A DNA stretch of 64,000 bases from Chitinophagaceae bacterium UBA4407 (GTDB lineage: Bacteria > Bacteroidota > Bacteroidia > Chitinophagales > Chitinophagaceae), in NCBI GenBank assembly GCA_002390845.1, contig DGQT01000010.1, positions 1 to 64,000 of the forward strand, in the 5' to 3' direction. Positions 43,169-51,755 of this stretch are shown here, in pieces. The position numbers and the translations under genes were made by a program. The stretch's first letter is position 1; each line of letters starts with the position of its first letter. The notes beneath the pieces are model-generated. The model saw only the letters and a list, made by a program, of their open reading frames with translations, was not told where the DNA came from and searched no databases.

Positions 43169-43172
43169 CCGC

Positions 43173-44366
43173 ATGGCCACAACGCTTTCACCCAAGGCTA
43201 CCGATAAATATTTTACTTTTCAATTTGCATTGCTTTGTGTAAGCAACTTTTTATTCTCTGGAAGTTTCTCCATGATGCTGCCCGAACTTCCGGGTTATCT
43301 TACCAAACTTGGCGGAGCAGATTATAAAGGATTTATTATTGCATTGTTTACTTTAATGGCGGGTATATCCAGACCGTTCAGCGGCAAGTTAACAGATACG
43401 GTTGGGCGTGTTCCTGTAATGATCTTTGGTTCCCTGGTTTGTGTGGTTTGCAGTTTACTTTATCCCTTACTTACAACTGTTGCAGGCTTTTTATTCCTTC
43501 GTTTTTTGCATGGATTTTCTACAGGCTTTAAACCAACGGCAACTTCGGCTTATGGAGCCGATGTAGTGCACGAAAGCAGGCGCGGCGAGGCTTTGGGCGC
43601 ATTGTCTGTTGGCTATACTGTTGGCATGTCACTCGGCCCCGTAATAGGCAGTTACCTTGTAAATCATTTTTCTTACAACACTATGTTTTATGTTTCTGCT
43701 GCATTTGCATTGGGTTCTGTAATCATCCTGAATAACATAAAAGAAACACTTGCCAACCCGCAGAAATTCTCAATAGAATTAATAAAAATTCAACGGCACG
43801 AAGTGTTTGAAAAAACATCTGTAAAGCCTGCATTAATCATGTTGCTGCTGGCTTTTTCCAGTGGGTGCACCTTAACCATTGTTCCCGATCTGAGTGATTG
43901 GGTTGGCCTGCAAAACCGGGGAATATTTTTTGCAACTTATACCGCCAGTTCATTATTAATAAGGTTGCTGGCAAATAAATCTTCCGATAAACACGGGCGG
44001 GTAATTGTGCTGATTTTTTCTTCGCTTGCATTGGCCATATCAATGATGTTTTTATCGTTTGTTCATACACCGGTAATGTTTTTAATAAGTGCTGCTATCT
44101 TCGGTTTAAGCTGGGGAATGAACGGCCCAACACTTACTGCATGGACGGTAGATTTGTGTGCACCAGAAAACCGCGGACGGGCTGTAGCATCGATGTACAT
44201 TGCATTAGAAGCCGGCATTGGCATCGGCGCATTTATATCAGCAAAGATCTACGACAATAAATCTTCAAATTTTATTTATGCATTTATAACACCAGCAATA
44301 CTTGCTTTGGTCTCTGCAATGTTGTTATTTATATGGAGGCGCAAGAAAATACAGGCGGCAAAATAG
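43173..44366 (+). CDS. MFS transporter
   Basis: This is a 397-residue major facilitator protein with about 12 predicted spans. The loop 2-3 motif appears as GKLTDTVGRVPVMIFGS (the G-x-x-x-D-x-x-G-R/K pattern), and a second copy in the C-half as NKSSDKHGRVIVLIFSS. The motif C-like region GYTVGMSLGPVIGSYL points to an antiporter of the DHA1 type. The substrate is unknown; drug or sugar-acid efflux are both possible. It should be in the inner membrane. It is single-gene and divergent from recR across pair P8. Confidence 0.92.
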   Translation: MATTLSPKATDKYFTFQFALLCVSNFLFSGSFSMMLPELPGYLTKLGGADYKGFIIALFTLMAGISRPFSGKLTDTVGRVPVMIFGSLVCVVCSLLYPLLTTVAGFLFLRFLHGFSTGFKPTATSAYGADVVHESRRGEALGALSVGYTVGMSLGPVIGSYLVNHFSYNTMFYVSAAFALGSVIILNNIKETLANPQKFSIELIKIQRHEVFEKTSVKPALIMLLLAFSSGCTLTIVPDLSDWVGLQNRGIFFATYTASSLLIRLLANKSSDKHGRVIVLIFSSLALAISMMFLSFVHTPVMFLISAAIFGLSWGMNGPTLTAWTVDLCAPENRGRAVASMYIALEAGIGIGAFISAKIYDNKSSNFIYAFITPAILALVSAMLLFIWRRKKIQAAK

Positions 44367-44387
44367 TCCCGCTCTTTTTATAACGTT

Positions 44388-44927
44388 GTTTTTGATACAG
44401 GCTTTTGCAGTGCTATGAAGCTTTCGTTGTGTCACTCACTTGTACGTTCCGTAATTTTATTGAGCAGAAAGACAAACAAAATATTATCTATTACTACACC
44501 TTACCAAGCATCGAGGCATTGGCGGCAATATAAAATATTTATAAGCCGCACAACCCAGCAACTGGCTCGCTGAATATTTGAGTATAAAGTGAGAAAATAT
44601 AATGGTTGCAGATGAGGAGGGGTAATTCTGTATTAGCCCGGCAGTTATAATTCTATGAGGCTTTACTAGCATTGCACTGTTTAATACTTTGTTCTTTTTT
44701 TCCAATGTGCAAATTGGTTTACGAAATCATACACTTTAGTAATAATATGTGTAAGCATATCTTAGAAAAGTTGTGCTGCCCGTTGCAAAAATCTTTGTGC
44801 AGTTCGCTTTATAAGATTGTACCATATCTATAAAGCTGACTGCATATTGCCGGCCCATGTATTAGCCGCTCAAGTGAGTGACACAACCAAAGTTATATAG
44901 TAGCAACGCAGCCGGGCTTATTTTTTT
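44388..44927. repeat. Inverted repeat pair P9 (B/B) with a third decayed unit
   Basis: Left unit: GTTTTTGATACAGGC at 44388, B core CGTTGTGTCACTCACTTGTAC at 44425. Right unit: CTCAAGTGAGTGACACAACC at 44869-44888, ending GCCGGGCTTATTTTTTT at 44927. In the middle a decayed left unit (TTAGCCCGGCAGTTATAATT then TATGAGGCTTTACTAGCATTGCACTG, 44633-44679) suggests a nested or earlier copy. Both outer cores are the B variant. No gene is visible in this 540-bp stretch. Confidence 0.8.
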
Positions 44928-45034
44928 CCATTAAAAAAGACGTACAATGATGAATTGTATAACCAGTTAATTATTGTTGGTTTACAGTTTAAAAAGGGAA
45001 TTGCAGTTTTTTTGTTAAAAAAAATGCTCTGAAA

Positions 45035-45067
45035 TTTGGTAGTGTAAATTAGAATTCTGTAAATTGT
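45035..45067 (+). promoter_or_regulatory. Candidate promoter of the LacI-type gene
   Basis: TTTG at 45035-45038 is followed after 21 nt by TAAATTGT at 45060, a near match to TAnnTTTG. The start of transcription would fall inside the 45064-45083 palindrome. Confidence 0.45.
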
Positions 45068-45083
45068 GCACACGATTGCACAA
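45064..45083. promoter_or_regulatory. Palindromic operator candidate
   Basis: TTGTGCA and TGCACAA are perfect 7-bp arms separated by CACGAT. The site lies over the predicted -7 region and leader of the LacI-type gene, where autoregulation would act. Binding has not been shown. Confidence 0.5.
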
Positions 45084-45084
45084 A

Positions 45085-46152
45085 TTGTCGCACAGAACAA
45101 CCATACACGATATAGCAAAACAATTGAACCTTACATCGGCTACGGTTTCAAGAGCTTTGAATGATCATCCCCGTATAAGTGCAGAAACAAAGCGGCTTGT
45201 TCAGGCAAAGGCAGAGCAGTTAAAGTACCAGCGAAACAAAATTGCATCGTCGTTAAGATCGGGTAAATCGCATACAATTGGCGTAATTATTCCCAGTGCA
45301 CAAATGAATTTTTTTGGCTCAGTAGTGCATGGTATTGAAAATATGGCAAGCAGTAATGGATACAGTATTATATTATACCAGTCTGAAGAAAGTTCTTTAC
45401 TAGAGAAGAAGGCTATTGAGACTTTCTTAAGTGCCCGGGTAGATGGAATACTGGCATCTATTGCAAAGGAGACTATAGATTTTGCGCATTACGAAGACCT
45501 GAAAAAGAGAAATATTCCTTTAGTTTTTTTCGACCGTACCAATGATACCCTGAATATACCATCGGTGGTGATTGATGATTACAAAGGGGGGTTTCTGGCT
45601 ACGGAACATCTGATAAAAAAAGGCTATAAACGAATTGCGCATGTTTCGGGTCCGCAGCATTTAAAAGGTTTCAGGGAAAGGTTTCGCGGTTATACAGATG
45701 CACTGAAGCATTATAAAATGAAGGTTAATAAGCAATTTATTTATGCAGGTGATATATCTATAGAGGCAGGAAAAGCCGCTACAGAATATTTTTTTAATTT
45801 GATGGAAGTGCCTGATGCGGTGTTTGCAGTAGAAGACTTTACTGCGCTTGGTGTGATAAAGGGGTTGAAAGAAAGAAAAATTAAAATACCAGCGGCATTT
45901 GGTGTTATAGGTTTTGCCAATGAGAGTTTTGATGAATATATAACACCAGCTTTATCGTCAGTTGATCAGCAAACTGTTCAAATGGGCAAAGAAGCATTCA
46001 GCCTTTTAATGAATATGATAAAGATAAAGGAGGGCAAGCTGAATGTTGTTTTAAATGAGCAAATTGTACTTGAGCCTGTTTTATGTTTCAGGGAATCATC
46101 GGCAGGAAAAATCAATGTTTTAAAAGATGTTTTGGTTGAGACGAATTCTTAA
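45085..46152 (+). CDS. LacI family transcriptional regulator
   Basis: This repressor of about 355 residues has the N-terminal HTH TTIHDIAKQLNLTSATVSRALNDHPRIS with hinge KYQRNKIASSLRSGKSHTIGVIIP. The periplasmic-binding-like effector domain follows (about 60-330), with VFFDRTNDTLNIPSVVIDDYKGGFLATEHLIKKGYKRIAHVSG. There is no ATG before the HTH; I use TTG 45085 (MSHRTTIHD), and TTG 45076 or 45064 are alternatives. It lies 126 bp upstream of the SusC gene and is most likely its regulator, with an oligosaccharide or similar ligand. Confidence 0.92.
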   Translation: MSHRTTIHDIAKQLNLTSATVSRALNDHPRISAETKRLVQAKAEQLKYQRNKIASSLRSGKSHTIGVIIPSAQMNFFGSVVHGIENMASSNGYSIILYQSEESSLLEKKAIETFLSARVDGILASIAKETIDFAHYEDLKKRNIPLVFFDRTNDTLNIPSVVIDDYKGGFLATEHLIKKGYKRIAHVSGPQHLKGFRERFRGYTDALKHYKMKVNKQFIYAGDISIEAGKAATEYFFNLMEVPDAVFAVEDFTALGVIKGLKERKIKIPAAFGVIGFANESFDEYITPALSSVDQQTVQMGKEAFSLLMNMIKIKEGKLNVVLNEQIVLEPVLCFRESSAGKINVLKDVLVETNS

Positions 46153-46278
46153 ATATTTTTTAAACTTTAAAAATAAAGTTATATGAATATAATCCCATGG
46201 AATGACACCTGACTGCAATTTTGAGCTATACAAAATTCAGATTAATACAAATTATTAACCACTTCCAATTTGCTTGTT

Positions 46279-49200
46279 ATGAGAGAAAATTACTATCTAA
46301 AAAAATTAAGGAAATCTTTGTATGCAGCATTTTGCTGTATTTTTCTTTTACTGTTTTCTTTAAAGGACATTCAGGCCAGGGGATTTTACAGCCCAGCAGC
46401 CGATAAAAAGATTACGGGTAAAATTACCGATGATAAGGGCGCTCCTCTTTCCAATGTATCTGTATTGTTGAAAGGAACAAAAAAAGGTGTAACAACAGAC
46501 TTAAATGGAGTTTTTTCTATTTCGGTTCCTGGTGATAATGCGGTATTGATTATTTCGTACGTTGGGTATAAAACACAAGAAATACCCGTTGGTAGTCAAA
46601 CAGATTTAAGTGTATCATTAACCTCGGCTTCTGAGAATTTAACCGATGTGGTGGTGGTAGGTTACGGCACACAAAAAAAAGTAACAGTAACCGGGGCAGT
46701 TAGTTCAGTAAGGGGAGAGGCTTTGGTAAAATCTCCTGCTGTTGATTTGTCAAACTCTTTGGCCGGCAGGTTACCCGGCCTTGTTGTAGTACAAACAAGC
46801 GGTGAGCCGGGTTATGATGGAGCATCATTAAATATTCGGGGTATCAATACTATTGGTAATAATACACCTTTAATCGTTATTGATGGTGTTCCTGAAAGAG
46901 ATGGTGGTTTAGGCCGCTTAAATCCGAGAGATATTGAAAACATTTCAGTATTAAAAGATGCCTCCGCAGCTATCTATGGTTCACGTGCAGCAAATGGTGT
47001 AATACTTATTACAACCAAAAAAGGCAATGTTGGTAAACCAAAGATTACCTATGATTTTAACCAGGGCTATTCACAGCCGGGTACGGTTCCTAAAATGTCG
47101 AATGCGGTAGAGTATGCAAACATTATGAATCAAATCCCCATTTACAAAAGTATTCCGGTAAATGAATGGCAGGCTGCCTGGACAGCGATCCAAACCACAG
47201 GTAGTTACGATTCACCAACTGAAGGTATAGCTACTTTAAATGCAAACTTTAGCCCCGATGCTGTAAAAAAATATGCAGACGGAAGTGACCCTTGGGGCTA
47301 TCCAAATACAGATTGGTTTGGGGATGCGTTTAAAACATGGGCACCTCAATCCCGGCATAACCTGCAAATAAGCGGTGGTACAGAAAATTTCAGGTATTTT
47401 ACTTCACTCGGTTATGTAAACCAGGATGCTATTTATAACAATTCGGCAACCCGCTATCAGCAATATAACTTCAGGACCAACCTTACAGCCAAGATTAATA
47501 GCTATATCACCACCACTGTTGGTATTTTAGCGCGCAGGGAACAAAGAAGATTCCCAACTGAAAGTGCAGGTTCTATTTTTCGTATGCTAATGCGTGGCCG
47601 CCCTACTGAACCTGAAGTATGGCCCAATGGATTACCCGGTCCTGATATTGAAAACGGGCAAAATCCATATGTAATTACCACAAATGCCACAGGGTATGAA
47701 GACAATCCAAAGGATTTTGTACAGGGAAATGGTTCAGTGGAAATCACCAACCCCTGGATTAAAGGTTTAAAACTTACACTGTCAGCCGCAGTGGATAAAA
47801 ATAGTGCTACCGACAAATACTGGCAAACACCATGGAAATTATATTATTGGGATAAAATAACATATGAAGATGACGGTGTAACTCCAAAATTAGTGGGTGC
47901 TATCCGCTCGAACTTTACTGACCCACGTTTAACGCAGAGTTATAGTTCGGTTCTTAATACCAATCTTACTGCATTCCTGAACTATGACACCAAAATAGGG
48001 AGTGCGCACACCATCAATATCCTTGCTGGTGTTACTAAAGAAACTTTTAAAGGAGAAAATTTCTTTGCATTCAGAAGAAATTTTATTTCTCCTGCTTTAG
48101 ACCAGCTATTTGCTGGGGGTTCGCTTGCGCAAAATACTGGCGGTGGTGCATATAGCAGGGCCAAACTTGGTTACTATGGCAGGGTTCAGTACAATTACAA
48201 GGAAAAGTATCTTGTAGAATTACTCGGGAGATACGATGGTTCTTACATATTCCCTGAAAATAAGCGCTTTGGATTTTTCCCTGGATTACTTGTTGGATGG
48301 AATTTAAGTAACGAGAAATTCTTTAAAGTGCCCGGTATAAATTATTTAAAAATCAGGGGTTCTTACGGGCAACTTGGTAATGACCAGGTATATAGAAATG
48401 GAAATTTACAGGAATATGCGTTTCTATCTACCTACGGATTTGGATCTTATCCTATTAATGGACAGGTAGCAACAACCCTGAATGAAATAGTTTTGGCAAA
48501 TCCAGATTTTACATGGGAGGTTGCCAATAACTATAACCTTGGACTTGATGCTACTGTTTTGAACAATCACGTTGATTTAACGTTAGAGTATTTCTTTAAT
48601 AAAAGGAGTGCTCTTTTGATTCAGAACACAGGTATTGTGCCCGCATCATCGGGAATTGCAAATATACTGCCCCCGGTAAATAACGGGCGTATCGATAACA
48701 AAGGTTTTGAATTCACCGTTGCTTATAAGGGGAATATCAATAAAGACTTTTCATTCAGGTTTGGCGTTAATGGTGGGTATGCAAAAAATACCGTAAAATA
48801 CATTGCCGAAAACCATTCAACCCCCGAGTATCAGTGGCAGGAAGGCAAGCCCTACAATGCATTTGTAGTTTATAAATCGGCGGGAGCTTTCCTGGATCAG
48901 GCCGATATTGATAAAAATTCCATTGACTATAGCGGAATTACAGGAAAGTTATTGCCTGGTGATATGAAATTTGAAGATGTAAACGGCGATGGAAAAATAA
49001 CTTCTGATGATGCAGTAAGGTTAGACAAAAGTGATTTTCCTAACTTTAACTTCGGTTCTACAATTGAAGCAAGATATAAATCTTTTGATCTGAATGTCCT
49101 TTTTCAGGGTGCGGCTGGGGCTATGATACGTGTTCAAACAGAATCAGGGGATATTGGTAATTTCCTAAAATATTCTTATGATCACCGCTGGTCAATCGAT

Positions 49201-49512
49201 CACCCGAGCAGTACAGATCCAAGATTGGCAAGTCGTGGTGATACTTATTACACAGGTGGATCTTATGGAAATAATACTTATTATCTGTTTAACAAAAATT
49301 ACATCAGGTTAAAAAATGTTGAAATTGGCTATACTTTACCCGCTCGTTTGTTAGAGAAAGCCAAAGTTAGTAATTTCAGAATCTTCGTTAATGCGCTTAA
49401 CTTGTTTACAATCTCAAAGATGAAGATCTTTGATCCTGAAGCAACTACTGGTAGTGGTGTTTACTACCCACAATCAAGGGTGCTTAATGCCGGTTTAAGT
49501 TTAACTTTTTAA
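46279..49512 (+). CDS. SusC/RagA TonB-linked outer membrane protein
   Basis: This 1077-residue TonB-dependent transporter has an N-terminal signal region and a CarboxypepD_reg-like domain (ITGKITDDKGAPLSNVSVLLKGTKKGVTTDLNGVFSISVP). The TonB box follows (LTDVVVVGYGTQKKVTVTGAVSSV), then a Plug domain (IRGINTIGNNTPLIVIDGVP, IENISVLKDASAAIYGSRAANGVILITTKKG), then the 22-strand barrel ending SRVLNAGLSLTF. It imports a ligand captured by the SusD partner. The start ATG is 46279; the frame is open from a TTG at 46270. The ligand is unknown. Confidence 0.97.
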   Translation: MRENYYLKKLRKSLYAAFCCIFLLLFSLKDIQARGFYSPAADKKITGKITDDKGAPLSNVSVLLKGTKKGVTTDLNGVFSISVPGDNAVLIISYVGYKTQEIPVGSQTDLSVSLTSASENLTDVVVVGYGTQKKVTVTGAVSSVRGEALVKSPAVDLSNSLAGRLPGLVVVQTSGEPGYDGASLNIRGINTIGNNTPLIVIDGVPERDGGLGRLNPRDIENISVLKDASAAIYGSRAANGVILITTKKGNVGKPKITYDFNQGYSQPGTVPKMSNAVEYANIMNQIPIYKSIPVNEWQAAWTAIQTTGSYDSPTEGIATLNANFSPDAVKKYADGSDPWGYPNTDWFGDAFKTWAPQSRHNLQISGGTENFRYFTSLGYVNQDAIYNNSATRYQQYNFRTNLTAKINSYITTTVGILARREQRRFPTESAGSIFRMLMRGRPTEPEVWPNGLPGPDIENGQNPYVITTNATGYEDNPKDFVQGNGSVEITNPWIKGLKLTLSAAVDKNSATDKYWQTPWKLYYWDKITYEDDGVTPKLVGAIRSNFTDPRLTQSYSSVLNTNLTAFLNYDTKIGSAHTINILAGVTKETFKGENFFAFRRNFISPALDQLFAGGSLAQNTGGGAYSRAKLGYYGRVQYNYKEKYLVELLGRYDGSYIFPENKRFGFFPGLLVGWNLSNEKFFKVPGINYLKIRGSYGQLGNDQVYRNGNLQEYAFLSTYGFGSYPINGQVATTLNEIVLANPDFTWEVANNYNLGLDATVLNNHVDLTLEYFFNKRSALLIQNTGIVPASSGIANILPPVNNGRIDNKGFEFTVAYKGNINKDFSFRFGVNGGYAKNTVKYIAENHSTPEYQWQEGKPYNAFVVYKSAGAFLDQADIDKNSIDYSGITGKLLPGDMKFEDVNGDGKITSDDAVRLDKSDFPNFNFGSTIEARYKSFDLNVLFQGAAGAMIRVQTESGDIGNFLKYSYDHRWSIDHPSSTDPRLASRGDTYYTGGSYGNNTYYLFNKNYIRLKNVEIGYTLPARLLEKAKVSNFRIFVNALNLFTISKMKIFDPEATTGSGVYYPQSRVLNAGLSLTF

Positions 49513-49522
49513 AAATTTATTT

Positions 49523-51400
49523 ATGAAAAAAATATCAATTATTACCTGCTTTTTAATTGGAGTGGTATTCATCAATTCTTGCAACAGGGATTATCTGAAT
49601 ACAAAGCCACAGGACAGGATATCCAGCAGTGCAACCTGGAGCGATGGGGCTTTATCCACCGCCTTTGTATTGAATGTTTATTCCTTTCTCGGTTATGGAG
49701 GTTTTGAAGAACAGGCCCTTGCTGCCTATACCGATGAGGCCATGTTTACACACGCAGGCAGAAACATCAATACTTTTACCGAAGGCAACGAAGAACCAGG
49801 AGCTCTCGCCTGGATGAGTGCCACTTACTATTGGGACAATATGTATTCTGCAATAAGAAATGCAAACGTTGCTTTAGAGAACCTTCCAACAGCTACATTC
49901 GATGATGCTGCACTTAAAGATCAGCTTCTCGGTGAAGCTCATTTTCTACGGGCGTATTATTATCAGCAATTAGTAAGGTTTTATGGGGGTGTGCCTCTTG
50001 TTGACCGTACCTACGGTCTGAATGAAGATTATTCATTACCCAGAAATACTTACGAAGAGTGTGTAAACTTTATTGTAGCTGATTTAGATCAGGCAGCACA
50101 GTTACTTGATGGTAAATCAACTGTTGACGGACGTGCTTCTAAAATTGCTGCAATGGCTTTAAAAGCAAGGGTGCTTTTGTATGCAGCCAGCGATTTACAT
50201 GATGCTACTAAAGCCAAAGCAAATTCAAGTGTATTATCAGGTTTTGGTAATATAGAATTGCTTGCTTACACATCTGGCGACCAGCAGGCAAGATGGCAGG
50301 CTGCTCAGACTGCAGCAAAAGCTGTACTAGATGTAGCGCAGGGGTATAAATTAGATCTTTCTGCGCCTGCAAGTGCCGAAGAGGGCAAGATGAATTACCA
50401 GTCTATTGCCATGGGGGGTAAAAGTGCAACCGGCGATGCTGCTGCTGCTGTTGAGCTTATTTTTCAGAGAACATCTACCACTTTATACACCCAGGAAGAC
50501 AACTGGCCACTAGGCGGTATCCATTACGGCATCAATAATGGGCCCAATGGCTACCACAACTGGGCCGGTAATACCCCGATACAACTGCTGGTGGATGATT
50601 ACGAAATGATGGATGGCAGTAAATTTGACTGGAACAAGCCAGAAGAAAAAGCGCATCCATATACCAACCGTGACCCACGCTTGTATGCCACGATACTTTA
50701 TGATGGTGCAGGCTGGAAGCCAAGACCAAACGATGTTGTAGGCAGAGATCCTGCCAATCAGCTTCAAACCGGTTACTATTCCGATGGTTCCGGTGGTTTT
50801 ATCAATGGTATAGATACACGCGAATCTCCCGTAGAAAACTGGAACGGCAGCCGTACGCACTACTATACAAGGAAATTCATTGACGCCAATCCTGCATTGC
50901 CGGATAATCAGTCAAACGGCCAGATTGTGCCATGGCCATTCATACGCTACACAGAAATGGTATTAAATTATGTGGAAGCAAGTATTGAATTGGGCCAGGA
51001 AGATGTTGCAAGAACCTGGCTAAACAAGATCAGGTTCAGAGCTGGTATGCCTGCTGTAACTGACGCAGGTACTGCGCTACGGGATCGTTACCGCAACGAA
51101 CGCCGGATAGAACTGGTATATGAAGAGCACCGCTACCACGATGCAAGAAGATGGATGATTGCTGCACAAACAGTAGGCAGGGGAATAAAAGCGATAAATG
51201 TACAGGCTACTTTAAAACCCGGAAAATCCCCGCTTGTTCCTTACCAACATGATGAAACAGTGTATGATTATACCTACACCGTTCAGGATAATACGGAAAA
51301 CGAAACAAGGGTTTGGAAAGATAAAATGTACTTCAGGCCAATCAACCGTGATGAAATTAGTAAAAATGATAAATTGATTCAAAACCCAGGATATCAATAA
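49523..51400 (+). CDS. SusD/RagB family surface lipoprotein
   Basis: This is a 625-residue SusD-like lipoprotein with lipobox INSC (MKKISIITCFLIGVVFINSCNRDYLNTKPQDRIS). TPR-like helices form the body (YWDNMYSAIRNANVALENL, LLGEAHFLRAYYYQQLVRFYGGVPLVDRTY), and the C-terminal SusD block includes YVEASIELGQEDVARTWLNKIRFRAGMP, RYRNERRIELVYEEHRYHDARRW. It caps the SusC barrel and binds the substrate at the surface. It starts 10 bp after SusC and is followed by a strong terminator. Confidence 0.97.
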   Translation: MKKISIITCFLIGVVFINSCNRDYLNTKPQDRISSSATWSDGALSTAFVLNVYSFLGYGGFEEQALAAYTDEAMFTHAGRNINTFTEGNEEPGALAWMSATYYWDNMYSAIRNANVALENLPTATFDDAALKDQLLGEAHFLRAYYYQQLVRFYGGVPLVDRTYGLNEDYSLPRNTYEECVNFIVADLDQAAQLLDGKSTVDGRASKIAAMALKARVLLYAASDLHDATKAKANSSVLSGFGNIELLAYTSGDQQARWQAAQTAAKAVLDVAQGYKLDLSAPASAEEGKMNYQSIAMGGKSATGDAAAAVELIFQRTSTTLYTQEDNWPLGGIHYGINNGPNGYHNWAGNTPIQLLVDDYEMMDGSKFDWNKPEEKAHPYTNRDPRLYATILYDGAGWKPRPNDVVGRDPANQLQTGYYSDGSGGFINGIDTRESPVENWNGSRTHYYTRKFIDANPALPDNQSNGQIVPWPFIRYTEMVLNYVEASIELGQEDVARTWLNKIRFRAGMPAVTDAGTALRDRYRNERRIELVYEEHRYHDARRWMIAAQTVGRGIKAINVQATLKPGKSPLVPYQHDETVYDYTYTVQDNTENETRVWKDKMYFRPINRDEISKNDKLIQNPGYQ

Positions 51401-51419
51401 ATAATACTGCTTTATTTTA

Positions 51420-51453
51420 AAAAAATCTACCCCATAACCGGGGTAGATTTTTT
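51420..51453 (+). terminator. Rho-independent terminator after SusD
   Basis: AAAAAATCTACCCC and GGGGTAGATTTTTT form a 14-bp stem with a 6-nt loop and a T run. It closes the SusCD transcript 19 bp past the stop. Downstream locus genes then need read-through or their own promoter. Confidence 0.9.
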
Positions 51454-51500
51454 TAATTAAAACATGGCTTTAATTGCAGGTTATTTTGATTGGCAAGAAT

Positions 51501-51714
51501 ATTGGGTTACCAGCACAAGCACTGCTATTGTACTTTCGTTGTGTCACTCACTTGTACGTTCCGAACAATTATCAGCAATTAACAGCCGGGCTGCTGCAAT
51601 AAAACCCGCCATTGTTTTTTTTGCCGGTGGCATAAGCCAAAGCAGATTCTAAAAGCACAAGAGTGCGACGCAAGAAAGTTTAATAGTAGCTTTAGCGTTT
51701 GGTTCATAATAAAA
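51501..51714. repeat. Inverted repeat pair P10 (B/A)
   Basis: Left unit: type B core CGTTGTGTCACTCACTTGTAC at 51537, with a weak outer end (GGGTTACCAGCAC). Right unit: type A, AGCACAAGAGTGCGACGCAA at 51654-51673, ending CGTTTGGTTCATAATAAAA at 51714. It sits between SusD and the UnbV/VCBS lipoprotein. Confidence 0.8.
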
Positions 51715-51755
51715 GTTGCATTTAAATGCCATTTCCATTAACACAGCCCATTTCA

